A stretch of 64,000 nucleotides of DNA, taken from contig NZ_JAJOMY010000003.1 in assembly GCF_024699945.1 (NCBI RefSeq), forward strand, positions 62,001 through 126,000. The letters run 5' to 3'. Origin of the DNA: Phenylobacterium sp. J426 (GTDB lineage Bacteria; Pseudomonadota; Alphaproteobacteria; Caulobacterales; Caulobacteraceae). Both the position numbers and the translations under genes were made by a program. Positions 1-8,611 of the stretch are shown in pieces. The first letter of the stretch is position 1. Each line of letters starts with the position of its first letter. The notes beneath the pieces are model-generated. The model saw only the letters and a program-made list of their open reading frames with translations, did no database searches and had not been told where the DNA came from.

Positions 1-813
1 TCGTCCCAGGGCTGGGGCTTCGCACCGCCCTGCGCCAGCGCCTCGGCCTCCCGTCGCGCTTCGCGCAGCACCCGAGGCTCGTTCTGGGCCGTGCGTTCGA
101 ACCGCTCGCGCGCCTTGCGCACCGCCGTCCGTTCCGGCTTCTGGGTTATCCCTCGAGATCGCCGAGGCGTCGCCTCGGCCTGGATGCCGCGGCCCCCGCA
201 GCTCGCGTGCGATCGCTCGCGCCAGTCGGCCAGGTCTGCCTTTCGGGGATTCAGCCGCTCGCCGTTCACGCCCAGCGCCCGCACGCTCAGATGGATGTGC
301 GGCTGCTCGCCCTTGGCGTCCTGATGGAAGGCGAACACATACGGGAAGGTGTCCCCGAACTCGGCCCGGGCGAAGGCCCGCACCGCGTCTTTCATTCGGT
401 CCGGGTCAGTGCCCACGGGCATGCTGAGCACGACCGACACCGACATGTTGCTGTTGGCTCGGCGGCGGCTGTCCCCCTCCCCCCACCTCGGCCCAGTCGT
501 CCGCCAGCTCCCGCACCGCGCCGCGGCCGTGGATCAGCGCCCCGTCCGACTGCTCAAGATCAAGCTCGCCCTTCCGCGAAATGTATTCCAGGTGCGCAGC
601 CAAGTGCTCGCCGTCCTTCGTCCGGCCGGTGATCTTCACCATCACCTCCGGAGCCTTCTGCACCACCCGGGCGAGCCGCGCCTTGGCGTCCCCGCCCCGG
701 CCGCCGCCCTTCGCAGGCGCGGCGATCACCGGCTCCTTCGGCAAGATCTTTCGCCCGCCCGCCGGCGGCCGCCAGAGCGTGTCGAAGCCGCGGATCGAGC
801 GGAAGTTGCTCAC
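1..813 (-). CDS. Relaxase / mobilisation nuclease, partial, frameshifted
   Basis: Plasmid transfer relaxase that would nick and covalently bind DNA at oriT. The GTG start at 813 overlaps the upstream MobC stop (GTGA). After about 110 codons the frame shifts in a G run near 478-488. The continuation reads SNMSVSVVLSMPVGTDPDRM and then contains the metal-binding triad region with a PHIHLSV core (about 289-312), typical of MobP-type relaxases. The gene runs off the left edge, so the C-terminus is not visible. The shift can be closed by removing one G. Family assignment is firm from the HxH motif; the exact MOB class is inferred. Confidence 0.85.
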
Positions 814-1320
814 GGCTCGTCCTCCCAATAGTCGAGGTTGCCGCGGAAGGCCCTTGAGGCCCTGCACGTGCGCCCGGATCTCTTCTCGGAACGCCTCGAG
901 CTGCGCGATCTCGGCCGACAGCACAGAGCCCGGCATGACTGCCGTGTTCAGGGCGCGCGTGATCTGGTTGAGGTTCACGCCGATCCGCCGCAGCTCCTCC
1001 TGCACACCGTAGAGCGCCAGCTCCTCACGCCGGCCGAACTTCGGTCGGCCGTGAAGCCGCCGCCGCAGGACCGCCAGCGCCCACTCCGTGCGCAAGAGCC
1101 CGTCGGCCTCGGCCGCCGTGTCGAGCGCGGCCTGGTCCTCGGCCTTCAGCCGGATTGTCAGCTTGGTCGATGCGCCTCGGGCCGACGCCGGCCGCGTAGG
1201 CACGCCCTGCCCCACCGCTTCCGCCACCAGCTCGCGAAGCCGTCTCGACCGGCCGCCGGAGGCGATCGCGTCGAATTTAGCGGCCAGCGCATCGGGGAGC
1301 TGGAAGGCGAACATGGCCAT
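810..1320 (-). CDS. MobC-like relaxosome accessory protein, frameshifted near its end
   Basis: About 169 residues. The segment ELALYGVQEELRRIGVNLNQ is the characteristic MobC-type helical region that helps the relaxase at oriT. An N-terminal arginine-rich stretch and KLTIRLKAEDQAALD suggest a ribbon-helix-helix-like DNA-binding part. An apparent extra G near 847 fuses this frame to the relaxase. Removing it gives a tail ending NLDYWEDEP and a TGA at 810-812 that overlaps the relaxase GTG, the usual coupled arrangement. ATG at 1320 (MAMF) is preferred because a dyad lies just upstream; a second ATG sits at 1314. Confidence 0.8.
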
Positions 1321-1331
1321 GAGGGCAGCGT

Positions 1332-1344
1332 AGTTTATAAAACT
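1332..1344. promoter_or_regulatory. Dyad upstream of the mob genes, possible operator
   Basis: AGTTTATAAAACT is a perfect AGTTT/AAACT inverted repeat 11 bp upstream of the mobC start. A short AT-rich dyad at this place in otherwise GC-rich DNA fits an operator or the -10 region of the mob promoter. No regulator can be named. Confidence 0.35.
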
Positions 1345-1562
1345 GCCGGCGCAAAGCCTATCCTGCCCTCCCACCCCTACAGACTTCGCCCCATGCCAAC
1401 ACACCTTGGCACGAGTCGGGCTGGGCGCACCCGTCGTTAAGCTTGGATTCCCCCGTTATGGGGCACCATAGGTTGCGAACGCTTCGCAAAACCCTCAAGT
1501 AGTCAGCCACCGTAGCAGTACCGAGGACCATGGCGCCGAACCCCCACTGTCACTGGGATGAC
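1345..1562. other. Intergenic, no gene seen
   Basis: The short open frames crossing this stretch have no recognisable motifs. It separates the mob genes from the first copy of the dispersed backbone repeat. Confidence 0.5.
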
Positions 1563-1728
1563 CTAAGGGGCTTCGCCCCTCGCGCGCGGGACGTGAAGTC
1601 TCCGCTTCGCTCCGACCGGCCGGGGGGTATCCCCGACCTTCCTCCCTTCGGTCGTGCAGGCCGGGCGATCCCCCTCCCCCCGGCCGCGTCCCACTTGCTA
1701 CCCCCAGCCTCGCCGGCGGGCAGGGGTG
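1563..1728 (+). repeat. Dispersed backbone repeat, copy A
   Basis: Starts with the small hairpin GGGGCTTCGCCCC, continues through a shared CTTCCTCCCTTCGG core and a pyrimidine-rich part, and ends in CCCCCAGCCTCGCCGGCGGG. The same order of blocks occurs, on the opposite strand, at 5786-5933, 8164-8335 and 13599-13748. This copy reads towards the MerR-type gene that starts 77 bp downstream. It is noncoding; open frames through it differ between copies. Confidence 0.8.
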
Positions 1729-1804
1729 CAGGGCGGGGCCTGCACCCTGCCTTCCACGAAGGACCTTGCCATTACCGGTAAGGGCACAGCCGGAGACGAA
1801 CGCC

Positions 1805-2157
1805 ATGCAGATCAGCGAGCTCGCCCGCCGCGCCCAGCTCACCACCCGCCAAGTGCGCCATTACGAACGCGAAGGCCTCATCACCGGCCGGCGCGGCGAC
1901 AACGGCTATCGCGACTATCCCCCGAGACCGCGGCCGTGGCCCGGCGCATCGGCCACCTGGTCGACCTCGGGTTCACCACGGGCGAGATCCGCACCTTCAT
2001 CGACCGCATCTCCGAGCCCATGACCAATGCGCCGACGCCCGACGAGCTGCTGCGTCGGCGGGAGCGCCTGACAAGGATCGACGCCACCATAGAGACCCTG
2101 CGCGCGACCCGGGCCGAGCTGATGGAGCTATTGGTAAGCGACCACCTGGACGCCTAG
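1805..2157 (+). CDS. MerR-family transcriptional regulator, frameshifted
   Basis: About 117 residues. The N-terminal winged helix is clear: MQISELARRAQLTTRQVRHY followed by EREGLI. An apparent extra C in the CCCCC run near 1919-1923 shifts the frame. Removing it restores ETAAVARRIGHLVDLGFTTG, a linker and a C-terminal coiled coil (LRRRERLTRIDATIETL). There are no paired cysteines at the usual metal-sensing positions, so a metal-sensing role is not supported. It lies at the end of the mob/par block and its stop overlaps the end of the convergent membrane-protein gene by four bases. Target unknown. Confidence 0.75.
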
Positions 2158-2450
2158 ACGTCGAAGTAGAGCGTCCGGCCGTCCGGCGAGAGCCACTGCA
2201 AGAGGACGTCGTATTTCCAGCTCAGGAGCGCCGCCACGAACCAGAGCGCGCCCAGGACGACGTAGCCCTCCATCGGGTAGGGCGGCTTCAGGAAGAACGC
2301 CACGACGAAGAACAGCGCCGTGAGCGCCATGTAGCCCTTGAGGATGACCCTGACGAACGGGCGCAGGAACATAAGCACGAAGAAGACGCCGTACTGAGCG
2401 GCCGTCAGACCTCCGCGGACGATCGCATAGCCGATGCTGCGTGCGTTCAA
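2154..2450 (-). CDS. Small membrane protein of unknown function downstream of parB
   Basis: 98 residues with at least two hydrophobic segments (AQYGVFFVLMFLRPFVRVIL and ALTALFFVVAFFL, then VLGALWFVAALL). The TTG start at 2450 follows the parB stop with no gap, so it probably belongs to the par transcript. No motif identifies a function; accessory genes of this size are common in plasmid partition loci. The TTG start is inferred from this tight junction. Confidence 0.6.
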   Translation of the reverse strand: MNARSIGYAIVRGGLTAAQYGVFFVLMFLRPFVRVILKGYMALTALFFVVAFFLKPPYPMEGYVVLGALWFVAALLSWKYDVLLQWLSPDGRTLYFDV

Positions 2451-3423
2451 CTAGTCGCTCCGGGCCCTCACCAGCCGCACGTTCGCCGCCGGCGTCGGCC
2501 TCTATGCTGCCGCCCTCTTCGTACGCGATCAACACCGTCTCAGGATCGGGCCCCGCCTCCAGCAGGAGACGCCCTGCCCGCTTCCCGACCTTCACGTCGA
2601 AGCCCGCCAGCGGCCGCGACTTCGTCTGAGACAGGACAGGAGTTTGTACGTCCAAACTCCCCTTCCCCTTGCGACCAGCGCCAGCGGCGGCAGGCGCTCC
2701 GAGCGAGCGCTCCGGGACCTCGTCCTGCGCCCTGCCCTTCCCGGCCACAGCAGGGGCCTTCGCGGCCTTCAGCTCGGCCGACAGCGCGCGGGCCTCGGCC
2801 GTAGTGATCCCCTCGCCCTTCGCCGCCACCAACGCGGCCGTCCGCTTGGCGTCGCGCTTCCAGGCGCCGGCGAGTTCGTAAAGCGTTCGCACCCCGAGCC
2901 TGGGCGCGAGGTCCTGCAACGGCTGCGGCATGTCCTTGACGGCCGCGTACATCGAGATCTGGTCCTTGGGCCGCCCCAGCTTCTCGGCGACCTGCGTCTG
3001 CGTCAGGCCAAGATCGAGGAGCCGCTGCACGGCCCCCGCCATTTCAGCCGTGTTCAGGCCCTCGCGCTGATCGTTCTCGATCACCTGGGCGGCAAGGATG
3101 TCGGCCTCGCTGGCGTCGCTCGTCGTGATGATCGCCGGGATGGCCTTGAGGCCCGCCAGCAGCGCGGCGCGGTAGCGGCGCGCGCCATAGCGGATCATGT
3201 GCCCGCGCTCATCCTTCGGGCGGACCGTGATCGGCTGGAGCAGACTTTTCTCGCGGATCGACGCCGCCAGCGCGTCCAGCTCGCGCTTGTCGAAGGACTG
3301 GCGCGGGTTGTTCGGGTCCTCGTAGATGTCGGCGAGCGGCAAGTCCTTCAGCCGCGCGCCCTGGGGCTCGCCGGCCTCCTCGACAAGTCCGCCCACCAGG
3401 GCGGCGAAGTTGCTCTCGGCCAT
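2451..3423 (-). CDS. parB: ParB-type centromere-binding partition protein, frameshifted near the end
   Basis: About 323 residues. The N-terminal ParB/Srx domain contains the CTP-binding signature YGARRYRAAL and the ENDQREGL box, followed by a helix-turn-helix (LTQTQVAEKLGRPKDQISMY). The order is that of chromosomal and plasmid ParB proteins. A shift near 2475-2485 moves the tail into a different frame; corrected, the protein ends NVRLVRARSD at 2451. ATG at 3423 (MAESNF) is preferred to the upstream in-frame TTG that overlaps parA. It lies 11 bp after parA, and a 16-bp palindrome that could be its binding site lies inside the gene. Confidence 0.85.
2642..2657. promoter_or_regulatory. 16-bp palindrome, copy 1 (candidate parS or operator)
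   Basis: GTTTGTACGTCCAAAC, an inverted repeat of GTTTG/CAAAC around a central ACGT. Near-identical copies lie at 4631, 5983, 6007 and 12963. This one is inside parB. Function as a ParB or Kor-type regulator site is inferred from recurrence and position only. Confidence 0.55.
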
Positions 3424-3434
3424 AGCGATCCTCT

Positions 3435-4199
3435 TCAAGCCACGATGGGGGCCGCCATGCGGTCCTTGATGGTGGCGAGCACGCCCCGGAGCTCCCGGGC
3501 CGCGTCCTGCGCCGCCGATTTCTTGATGGTCCAGACCGGCGCCTTGGTGCTCAGCGCCTCGGCGTAGCCCTGGCGCTGAGTAATCACGCCCTGGAACATA
3601 AGCGAGGTCCCGCCCTGGCTGACGAGCGTCTTCAGGTTCTCGCGCTGACGCGGCGAATTGCTGATAAGTCGCGACGGCAGGAGGCCCAGGAAGCCGATTC
3701 GCCGCCCGCCCCGCGCCTGATCCTCCACAAGCTTGACCTGTTTGCGCAGCGTGCCGACGCCTTGCAGCGAATAGTCCTCAAGGTCGATAGGCGAGATCAC
3801 GTAGTCGGTGACCAGGAGCGCCGCGAAGTTGCGCCCGCCCCAGGTCGGCGGGGTGTCGATGACGCAATAGTCGAACTGGTCCTTGAGCGCCGCGAAGCGC
3901 TTGGCCATCGCCGGCACCGCCGTGTTGATGTGCTGCTCGACCGAATGCAGCTTCTCGTCGGCCTTCAGGAGCGTGATGCCGGGAAGGCCCTCGAGCGCCG
4001 TGTCCGGCCCAAAGAACAGCGACGAGCTGAGGCCGGCGGTGCGCTCGGCCGCCAGGGTGTAGGAAGCGTTCCCTTGTGGGTCCAGGTCGATGACCAGCAC
4101 GCGCGCGCCGTGTTCCTCGGCCAGGAACCAGGCCAGGTGCACGGCCAGCATGGTCTTGCCGACGCCGCCCTTCTGGTTGTTGACGACGATCGTCTTCAC
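3435..4199 (-). CDS. parA: ParA partition ATPase
   Basis: 254 residues, intact. The deviant Walker A KGGVGKT is near the N-terminus (NNQKGGVGKTMLAVHLAWFL), with Walker A' VIDLDPQGNAS and Walker B YCVIDTPPTWGG. There is no N-terminal DNA-binding extension, so it is a small (type Ib-like) ParA. It binds ATP and nonspecific DNA and moves ParB-bound plasmid copies apart. Its start overlaps the stop of the preceding ribbon-helix-helix gene (ATGA), and parB follows after 11 bp. Confidence 0.95.
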   Translation of the reverse strand: MKTIVVNNQKGGVGKTMLAVHLAWFLAEEHGARVLVIDLDPQGNASYTLAAERTAGLSSSLFFGPDTALEGLPGITLLKADEKLHSVEQHINTAVPAMAKRFAALKDQFDYCVIDTPPTWGGRNFAALLVTDYVISPIDLEDYSLQGVGTLRKQVKLVEDQARGGRRIGFLGLLPSRLISNSPRQRENLKTLVSQGGTSLMFQGVITQRQGYAEALSTKAPVWTIKKSAAQDAARELRGVLATIKDRMAAPIVA

Positions 4200-4402
4200 G
4201 ATCCCTTTCTCCTACCCGAGTGCGCCGGCCTGCGGTCCGCCAGCTCCGCGTCATCCACCTCGAACCCCGCCGCCTTCAGCGCCCGAAGGACGATCACGCG
4301 CAGCGTCACGCCTTCCTTCACCGCCTTGGCGCGGATCTCCTCGCGCAACTGCGTCGGGACCTTCAGGCTCATCATGGTCTCGCCGGCGCCGTTCTCGTCC
4401 AC
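4196..4402 (-). CDS. Small ribbon-helix-helix protein at head of the par operon
   Basis: 68 residues. MMSLKVPTQLREEIRAKAVK followed by EGVTLRVIVLRALKAAGF matches a short beta strand plus two helices, as in CopG/Arc-type DNA-binding proteins. Coupled to parA by a four-base overlap. In comparable loci such a protein autoregulates the operon; that role is inferred. The promoter element at 4461-4486 lies 58 bp upstream of its start. Confidence 0.7.
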   Translation of the reverse strand: MDENGAGETMMSLKVPTQLREEIRAKAVKEGVTLRVIVLRALKAAGFEVDDAELADRRPAHSGRRKGS

Positions 4403-4460
4403 GCTCGTTCCTCGCTGATCGTTCGCGCCGCGGCCGACTCAGGCCGCGGCGCGCCGATAC

Positions 4461-4486
4461 AGCATACGCAGAACGTAATGATGTTT
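4461..4486 (-). promoter_or_regulatory. AACATCATTA promoter element of the par operon (partial copy)
   Basis: Read on the minus strand, AAACATCATTACGTTCTGCG lies upstream of the par operon. It matches the distal half of the elements at 5693-5737, 10608-10650 and 12891-12934, but the proximal half (CATAATGA) is not preserved. Its last base coincides with the end of the small lipoprotein gene. Confidence 0.5.
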
Positions 4487-4614
4487 CAGCCGTCATCGCC
4501 GCGACCCTCCTGATTTTGCCGCCACAGCAGCCAGTCGCCCTCGCTGGGGCGGCCCGGAGCCCGCAGGCATCCGACCAGCGCGAAGGCGAGGACGACGAGG
4601 AGGGCGGCGATCAT
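4486..4614 (-). CDS. Tiny membrane/lipoprotein-like peptide
   Basis: 42 residues starting MIAALLVVLAFALVGCLRAP. The hydrophobic N-terminus ends in a lipobox-like LVGC, so it may be a small lipoprotein or single-span membrane peptide. The rest is short and charged. A 16-bp palindrome lies 17-32 bp upstream of the ATG, in the promoter position. No family recognised; called because of the coherent signal sequence and context. Confidence 0.45.
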   Translation of the reverse strand: MIAALLVVLAFALVGCLRAPGRPSEGDWLLWRQNQEGRGDDG

Positions 4615-4630
4615 GGCGGGCTCCGGGCGA

Positions 4631-4646
4631 GTTTGGACGTACAAAC
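4631..4646. promoter_or_regulatory. 16-bp palindrome, copy 2
   Basis: GTTTGGACGTACAAAC, the reverse complement of copy 1 at all 16 positions. It lies just upstream of the small lipoprotein gene and 33 bp past the ardC stop, so an operator role is as likely as a centromere role. Confidence 0.55.
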
Positions 4647-4679
4647 AAGGGATGGAGGGGAGGGGAGGGAGGGGGCCGC

Positions 4680-5667
4680 TCACGCGGCGGCCCCGAGCTG
4701 CGCGGCCTCGGCCGTCTGATAGCTTTCCAGGAGGTCCGCCGCCCGCTGGGCGTGGCTCGCGGCCGTGAAGATGAACCGCTTGTCGTCCTTCAGCACCTTC
4801 AGCCAGGACGCCAGATAGGCGGCATGGTCCTCGATGTGGTCGGGGCGCAGGCCCAAGAGCGCGCCCACATAGGCCGCGCCGAGCTCGGCCACACATTCTT
4901 CCTTCGCATAGCCCTCGTCGCCGAACGCCTTGCGCCCAAAGTCGCGGTCCAGCCGCGACGGATGCCGCGTCCAATGGATCAGCTCATGCGCCAGGGTCGC
5001 CGCATGGTGCTCGGCGTCGCGGAAGAGCTCGAACGCCGGCATGTGGATGTCGTCGGCGCTGATCCGGTAGAAGGCGCGGTCGCCGCCGTGCGTCACCTTC
5101 GCCGGGATGTTGGCGAAGAACCGATCCGCCGCCTCAAGCCGCTCGGGCAGGGGAGGGGGTTCGGCTTCCGGCGTGCGGTAGCGTTCAGGCAGGCCGTCGA
5201 TCTGGTCGCAGTTGAACACCGTGTACGCTTTCAGCCACCGCCGCACCTTCGGGCCGTCCGCCTCCCCGCCCTCGTCGCCGCCTTCGGGCTTGTCGTCGCC
5301 ATGAACGCTCTGACCGGCCTTCACGACCTTGGTCCCGCATTCGCCCTTGCGCACCGCGCCGCTCAAGCTCTGCGCCTGCTGGAAAGTCATCCAGAAGGGG
5401 GGAGGAGAAGCCCCGTTCCTGGGCCGAGACCCACAGCATCAGCACATTCACGCCGCGATAGGGCTCGCCGTTGAACCGCAACGGCCGAAGGCTGCATGCC
5501 GTGGAGCGCCAGGGCTGTTCCCAAGGGCGGGTCCCGGCCTCCAGGGCGGCCACGATCTTGTCGGTGACGTGCTGGTAGACGTCGAACCGTTCGGCCTCGG
5601 CCAGCGCGGCCTTGCGGCTCTTGCCGTTGGGCTTCGACTGAGTTTGGGAGGTGCGGGCTTTGGTCAT
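4680..5667 (-). CDS. ardC: ArdC-type antirestriction protein (ssDNA-binding plus zincin domain), frameshifted
   Basis: About 328 residues. The N-terminal ArdC domain (VYQHVTDKIVAALEAGTRPW, then RFNGEPYRGVNVL) binds single-stranded DNA in this family. The C-terminal zincin-like metallopeptidase domain carries the HELIHWT motif with a downstream EECVAELGAAY glutamate region. An apparent extra C near 5399-5404 splits the gene; corrected it reads FSSPFWMTFQQAQSL across the junction. ATG at 5667 (MTKARTS) is chosen because the promoter element ends 25 bp upstream. ArdC protects incoming conjugative DNA from host restriction, which fits the plasmid context. Confidence 0.88.
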
Positions 5668-5692
5668 GGTCTCGGCTCCGTCTCTAGGCTCA

Positions 5693-5737
5693 GAATACAT
5701 CATTATGTTTTCCGATCCAATAGATAATGATGTTTTC
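5693..5737 (-). promoter_or_regulatory. AACATCATTA/CATAATGA promoter-operator of ardC
   Basis: On the minus strand AAAACATCATTAT is followed after a short spacer by AAAACATAATGATG and then the gene. The TCATTAT and ATAATGA halves form an inverted repeat. The same arrangement precedes the gene at 10093-10581 and ssb, always 25-40 bp before the start codon. Confidence 0.6.
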
Positions 5738-5785
5738 TTCTCTCGTGTTTGGAAGGGGTTGGCCCTCGCCAACCCGGCTAGGCCG

Positions 5786-5933
5786 GCGCCAATGAGCCGG
5801 GGGTAGCAAGCGGGGTGCGCAGGCGGGGGAGGGGGATCGCCCGGCCTGCACGACCGAAGGGAGGAAGGTTGGGGAGACCCTCGCCTGCGGCCGAAGGCTT
5901 CACGCCCCGGGCGCGAGGGGCGACGCCCCTTAG
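5786..5933 (-). repeat. Dispersed backbone repeat, copy B
   Basis: Shares with the other copies the GGGGTAGCAAGCGGGG part, the CGAAGGGAGGAAGGT core and the terminal hairpin GGGGCGACGCCCC. Here the hairpin loop differs by one base from the other copies (GACG versus GAAG), which keeps the stem. It lies upstream of the ardC promoter in the same relative orientation as the other copies have to their genes. Confidence 0.8.
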
Positions 5934-5982
5934 CTCACCTGGAAGAAGACGTGCGGTCCGCAGGGCCGCGCCGCTTCCGGCA

Positions 5983-5997
5983 GTTTGACGTACAAAT
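5983..5997. promoter_or_regulatory. 16-bp palindrome, degenerate copy 3
   Basis: GTTTGACGTACAAAT lacks one base and the final C compared with the consensus. It lies 9 bp from copy 4, giving a paired arrangement seen nowhere else in the window. Confidence 0.4.
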
Positions 5998-6006
5998 CCG
6001 CCGCGA

Positions 6007-6022
6007 GTTTGGATGTACAAAC
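6007..6022. promoter_or_regulatory. 16-bp palindrome, copy 4
   Basis: GTTTGGATGTACAAAC, one transition from copy 2. It lies between the end of the large ParB-domain gene and repeat copy B, in noncoding DNA. Confidence 0.55.
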
Positions 6023-6071
6023 TTCGGGGAAGGGGAGGGCCGGAACGCCGTCGGCGCTCCGGCCGCAAGCC

Positions 6072-8129
6072 CTACTCGGCGGCCACCGGGAAATCGGCCT
6101 CTTCACCAGTATCGGCGTCCGGGTCGTCGAACCCATCGGCCTCGTAGGCCGTGCCGTCGCCGTCCTCACCTTCGGGGCCGTCGCGCTCGTCGTTCTCGTA
6201 TGCGGGTGCTTCGTCCTCGGGCGCCGGCTCGGGGATCGCGGTCACCGGGCGCAGCATGTCGGGAAGCCAACCCTTGCCCGCCATCCGCTTCTCGGCCTCG
6301 GCGGCAAGCGCGGCCTTCTTGAAGCCTGCGATGTTCTCCGCCGCCTGGGCCGTGGACACCTCGGAGACGGCGGTCAGGATCGTGGGCTTGGAGACGCGGG
6401 AGAAGAAGCTCTCCGCCGTCGCCTCCCACCATTCGGCCATGTTGAGGTCCAGCGCCTGGGCGAGCTGGTCCGCGGCCCTAAGCCTCGGATTGTCGGCCCG
6501 GTCGTGCGGGAGCTTCAGCGCGTTGACGAGCTGCGAGGCGGCGTAGGCGAGAAGGTCTAAAAGCTGATCCTGGCTGCGCTCCATGAGCCACGACCACAAG
6601 CCGCCGCTGCCGGTCGGCAGGAGAAGGGTCATCCGCCCGCGCGCCGAGGTGAGCGCCTGTCCGGCCTTCGACGCCGCATAGCCTTGGCAATGCCGTTGGG
6701 GATGATTGGTCAGGGTGTCCGCGTCCTGCTCGAAGGTGTGCGGCTTCGAGTAGCTGACGCATCCGTAGTGGGTCTGGATCAGCAGCGCGTGGGTGACCGC
6801 CACCAAGGCCACGTCCGGCCGGGTCAGCAGCGCCGCCCGCAGCGCCGCCGTGCGATGAGCCGATAGGTCCAGCACCAGCTTGTCGGATAGCGCGCCTGCC
6901 GCCTTCCTTGCCTTGTCCTTCGTCGGGTAGGGATTGCCCCGGCTCCCGCTGTCCGCACCGCCCTCCAGCTTGCGCAGCGCCTTGGTGTCCGCGCCGGGCT
7001 TGGCGCAGCCCCGCTCGACGCGAAGTCGCCCGTCCGAGCCCACGGTGACGAACGCCCCGCAAAGCGCCTTCACCTCGTCGGGGTAGTGCTCGCCGCCGGA
7101 GCTTTCGAGGTCGGCCAGCCGTTCCTCGATCTGGCTCATACGCTCGGCGCCCTCGTCGGTTTCGCCGTCGCCCTCGGCTTCGAGCTTCTCGTACTCCCCC
7201 GTCAGCGCCTCGATCTCGGCCTGGACTTCGGGGCTGGGCGGCAGCGGCGTCGGATAGGCGCGGCCGTACTGCTGCGACAGGGAATAGTCGAAGGACAGCG
7301 CCACCTCGACCCAGGCCCAACCTTCGCCGCGCACCTGCTCGGCCTCGATGTCCAGCTTCTCGGCCGCCAGCTTCTCCGACAAAGCCACGTCGCTGATGAA
7401 GCCTGCATCGTCCGCCTGGGCGAAGAGGTCCTGCGCGACCACGCCACCTGAGGCCCGGTAGGCGTCGACGCCGACGAATTTCGCCAGCGGGTCCGTTTCG
7501 GAATTGACGGCGCCGCCGACGATGCGTTGCTTAAGCTGCCAGGGCGAGCGGCTGTGGGCCGGGAAGTCGAAATAGGCCGCCTCCTGGGCCGCGTGCTCTT
7601 CGGTGAGGGTGAAGACCGCCATCTGGTCCAGGGTCAGCTCGTCCTGCCGGAAGAGGTCCATGAGGCGAGGGGAGACGGTCGCGAGCTTCAGCCGCCGCTC
7701 CACGATCCGCGGCGAGACGGAGAACCGCTCCGCGATCTCCGCCACGGTCTTGCCGGTCTGGCTGAGCGCATGGAACGCCGCGAACTGGTCGGCCGGATGC
7801 GGCGGCACCCGCACGTTGTTCTCGGCGATGCTTTCCTCAAGCGCGCTCGCCTCGTCCTCGCAGACGGCGCAGGGCACGGGGAAGGTCTTCTTGATTGCCT
7901 TTCGTTCAGCCAGCGCGTTCAGCGCCCGCCAGCGCCGTCCGCCCACATGGACCTCATAGAGGCCCGTGGGCTTGCCGTCCTCGTCGTGCTGGGCGGTCAC
8001 CCTGAGGTTCTGCAGGATGGTCTTGGTCGCCCCGATGTGGGCCACCAGATCGTCAATGAAGACCTCGCCCTGGCGCATGTTGCGGGGCGACAGAACCAGC
8101 TTGTTCAGGGGGATAGCTTGGACGTTCAT
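6072..8129 (-). CDS. Large ParB/KorB-like nuclease-domain protein
   Basis: 685 residues, intact. The N-terminal ParB-like domain has HVGGRRWRALNALAERKAIK and the ENNVRVPPHPADQF box, followed by a helix-turn-helix (KTVAEIAERFSVSPRIVERR). The remaining 500 residues are unlike parB and end in a very acidic tail. Proteins of this build are found on alphaproteobacterial plasmids and are usually annotated as ParB/RepB/Spo0J or KorB-like. With a separate parAB present, a role as transcriptional or copy regulator is as likely as partition. It starts 35 bp from repeat copy C. Confidence 0.8.
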   Translation of the reverse strand: MNVQAIPLNKLVLSPRNMRQGEVFIDDLVAHIGATKTILQNLRVTAQHDEDGKPTGLYEVHVGGRRWRALNALAERKAIKKTFPVPCAVCEDEASALEESIAENNVRVPPHPADQFAAFHALSQTGKTVAEIAERFSVSPRIVERRLKLATVSPRLMDLFRQDELTLDQMAVFTLTEEHAAQEAAYFDFPAHSRSPWQLKQRIVGGAVNSETDPLAKFVGVDAYRASGGVVAQDLFAQADDAGFISDVALSEKLAAEKLDIEAEQVRGEGWAWVEVALSFDYSLSQQYGRAYPTPLPPSPEVQAEIEALTGEYEKLEAEGDGETDEGAERMSQIEERLADLESSGGEHYPDEVKALCGAFVTVGSDGRLRVERGCAKPGADTKALRKLEGGADSGSRGNPYPTKDKARKAAGALSDKLVLDLSAHRTAALRAALLTRPDVALVAVTHALLIQTHYGCVSYSKPHTFEQDADTLTNHPQRHCQGYAASKAGQALTSARGRMTLLLPTGSGGLWSWLMERSQDQLLDLLAYAASQLVNALKLPHDRADNPRLRAADQLAQALDLNMAEWWEATAESFFSRVSKPTILTAVSEVSTAQAAENIAGFKKAALAAEAEKRMAGKGWLPDMLRPVTAIPEPAPEDEAPAYENDERDGPEGEDGDGTAYEADGFDDPDADTGEEADFPVAAE

Positions 8130-8163
8130 CGTCTTGTCTCCGGTTAAGAGCAGGGGATGCCTT

Positions 8164-8335
8164 GCGCATCACCCCTGCCCGCCGGCGAGGCTGGGGGTAG
8201 CAAGCGGGGGGCGGCCGAGGGGGAGGGGGATCACCCGGCCTGCACGACCGAAGGGAGGAAGGTCGGGGACACCCCCTCGGACGGTCGCAGCGGAGCGGAG
8301 ACTTCATCCCCGGCGCGCGAGGGGCGAAGCCCCTA
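8164..8335 (-). repeat. Dispersed backbone repeat, copy C
   Basis: The longest copy. Contains GGCGAGGCTGGGGGTAGCAA, the CGAAGGGAGGAAGGT core, an inserted CGCAGCGGAGCGGAGACTTC block also found in copy A, and the closing GGGGCGAAGCCCC hairpin. It sits immediately upstream of the large ParB-domain gene. Confidence 0.85.
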
Positions 8336-8372
8336 CGATGTCCTTTTGCAAGTGGGTAGACGTGCGAACCCC

Positions 8373-8393
8373 CTCCGCGCCGCAGGCGCGGAG
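8373..8393. terminator. Perfect 9-bp GC hairpin
   Basis: CTCCGCGCC and GGCGCGGAG flank a GCA loop. There is no T run on either side, so it could be a weak terminator or simply structure between the repeat and the IS110 element. The stretch 8340-8568 holds no recognisable gene. Confidence 0.3.
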
Positions 8394-8611
8394 ATCCCGG
8401 TTGTCGGAGTCCTGTTGGGTCGAGGGCGGGATGGCGAAGGCGACGGTCGATCAAACTACGATGCGCGGGTTGGGTACCGCATGAACGCGTGTCGTCGCGG
8501 GCAGCCTCGTACTAAGCACGGGCGTCAGCCGATGGCTGGCCCAAGGGGCTCTCGAGGATCACCCTGACCTCCACCCCGCCCCCGGCCGAACAGGCCGGCG
8601 GGGCTACGCGC

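Noticed and set aside
1495..1845. Open frames through the dispersed repeats, e.g. here and at 8053-8454
   Set aside because: The frames are not preserved between copies; only nucleotide blocks are. Treated as noncoding repeat.
1805..2157. Second mercury regulator
   Set aside because: It has the MerR fold but not the three metal-binding cysteines seen in the gene at 16717-17118.
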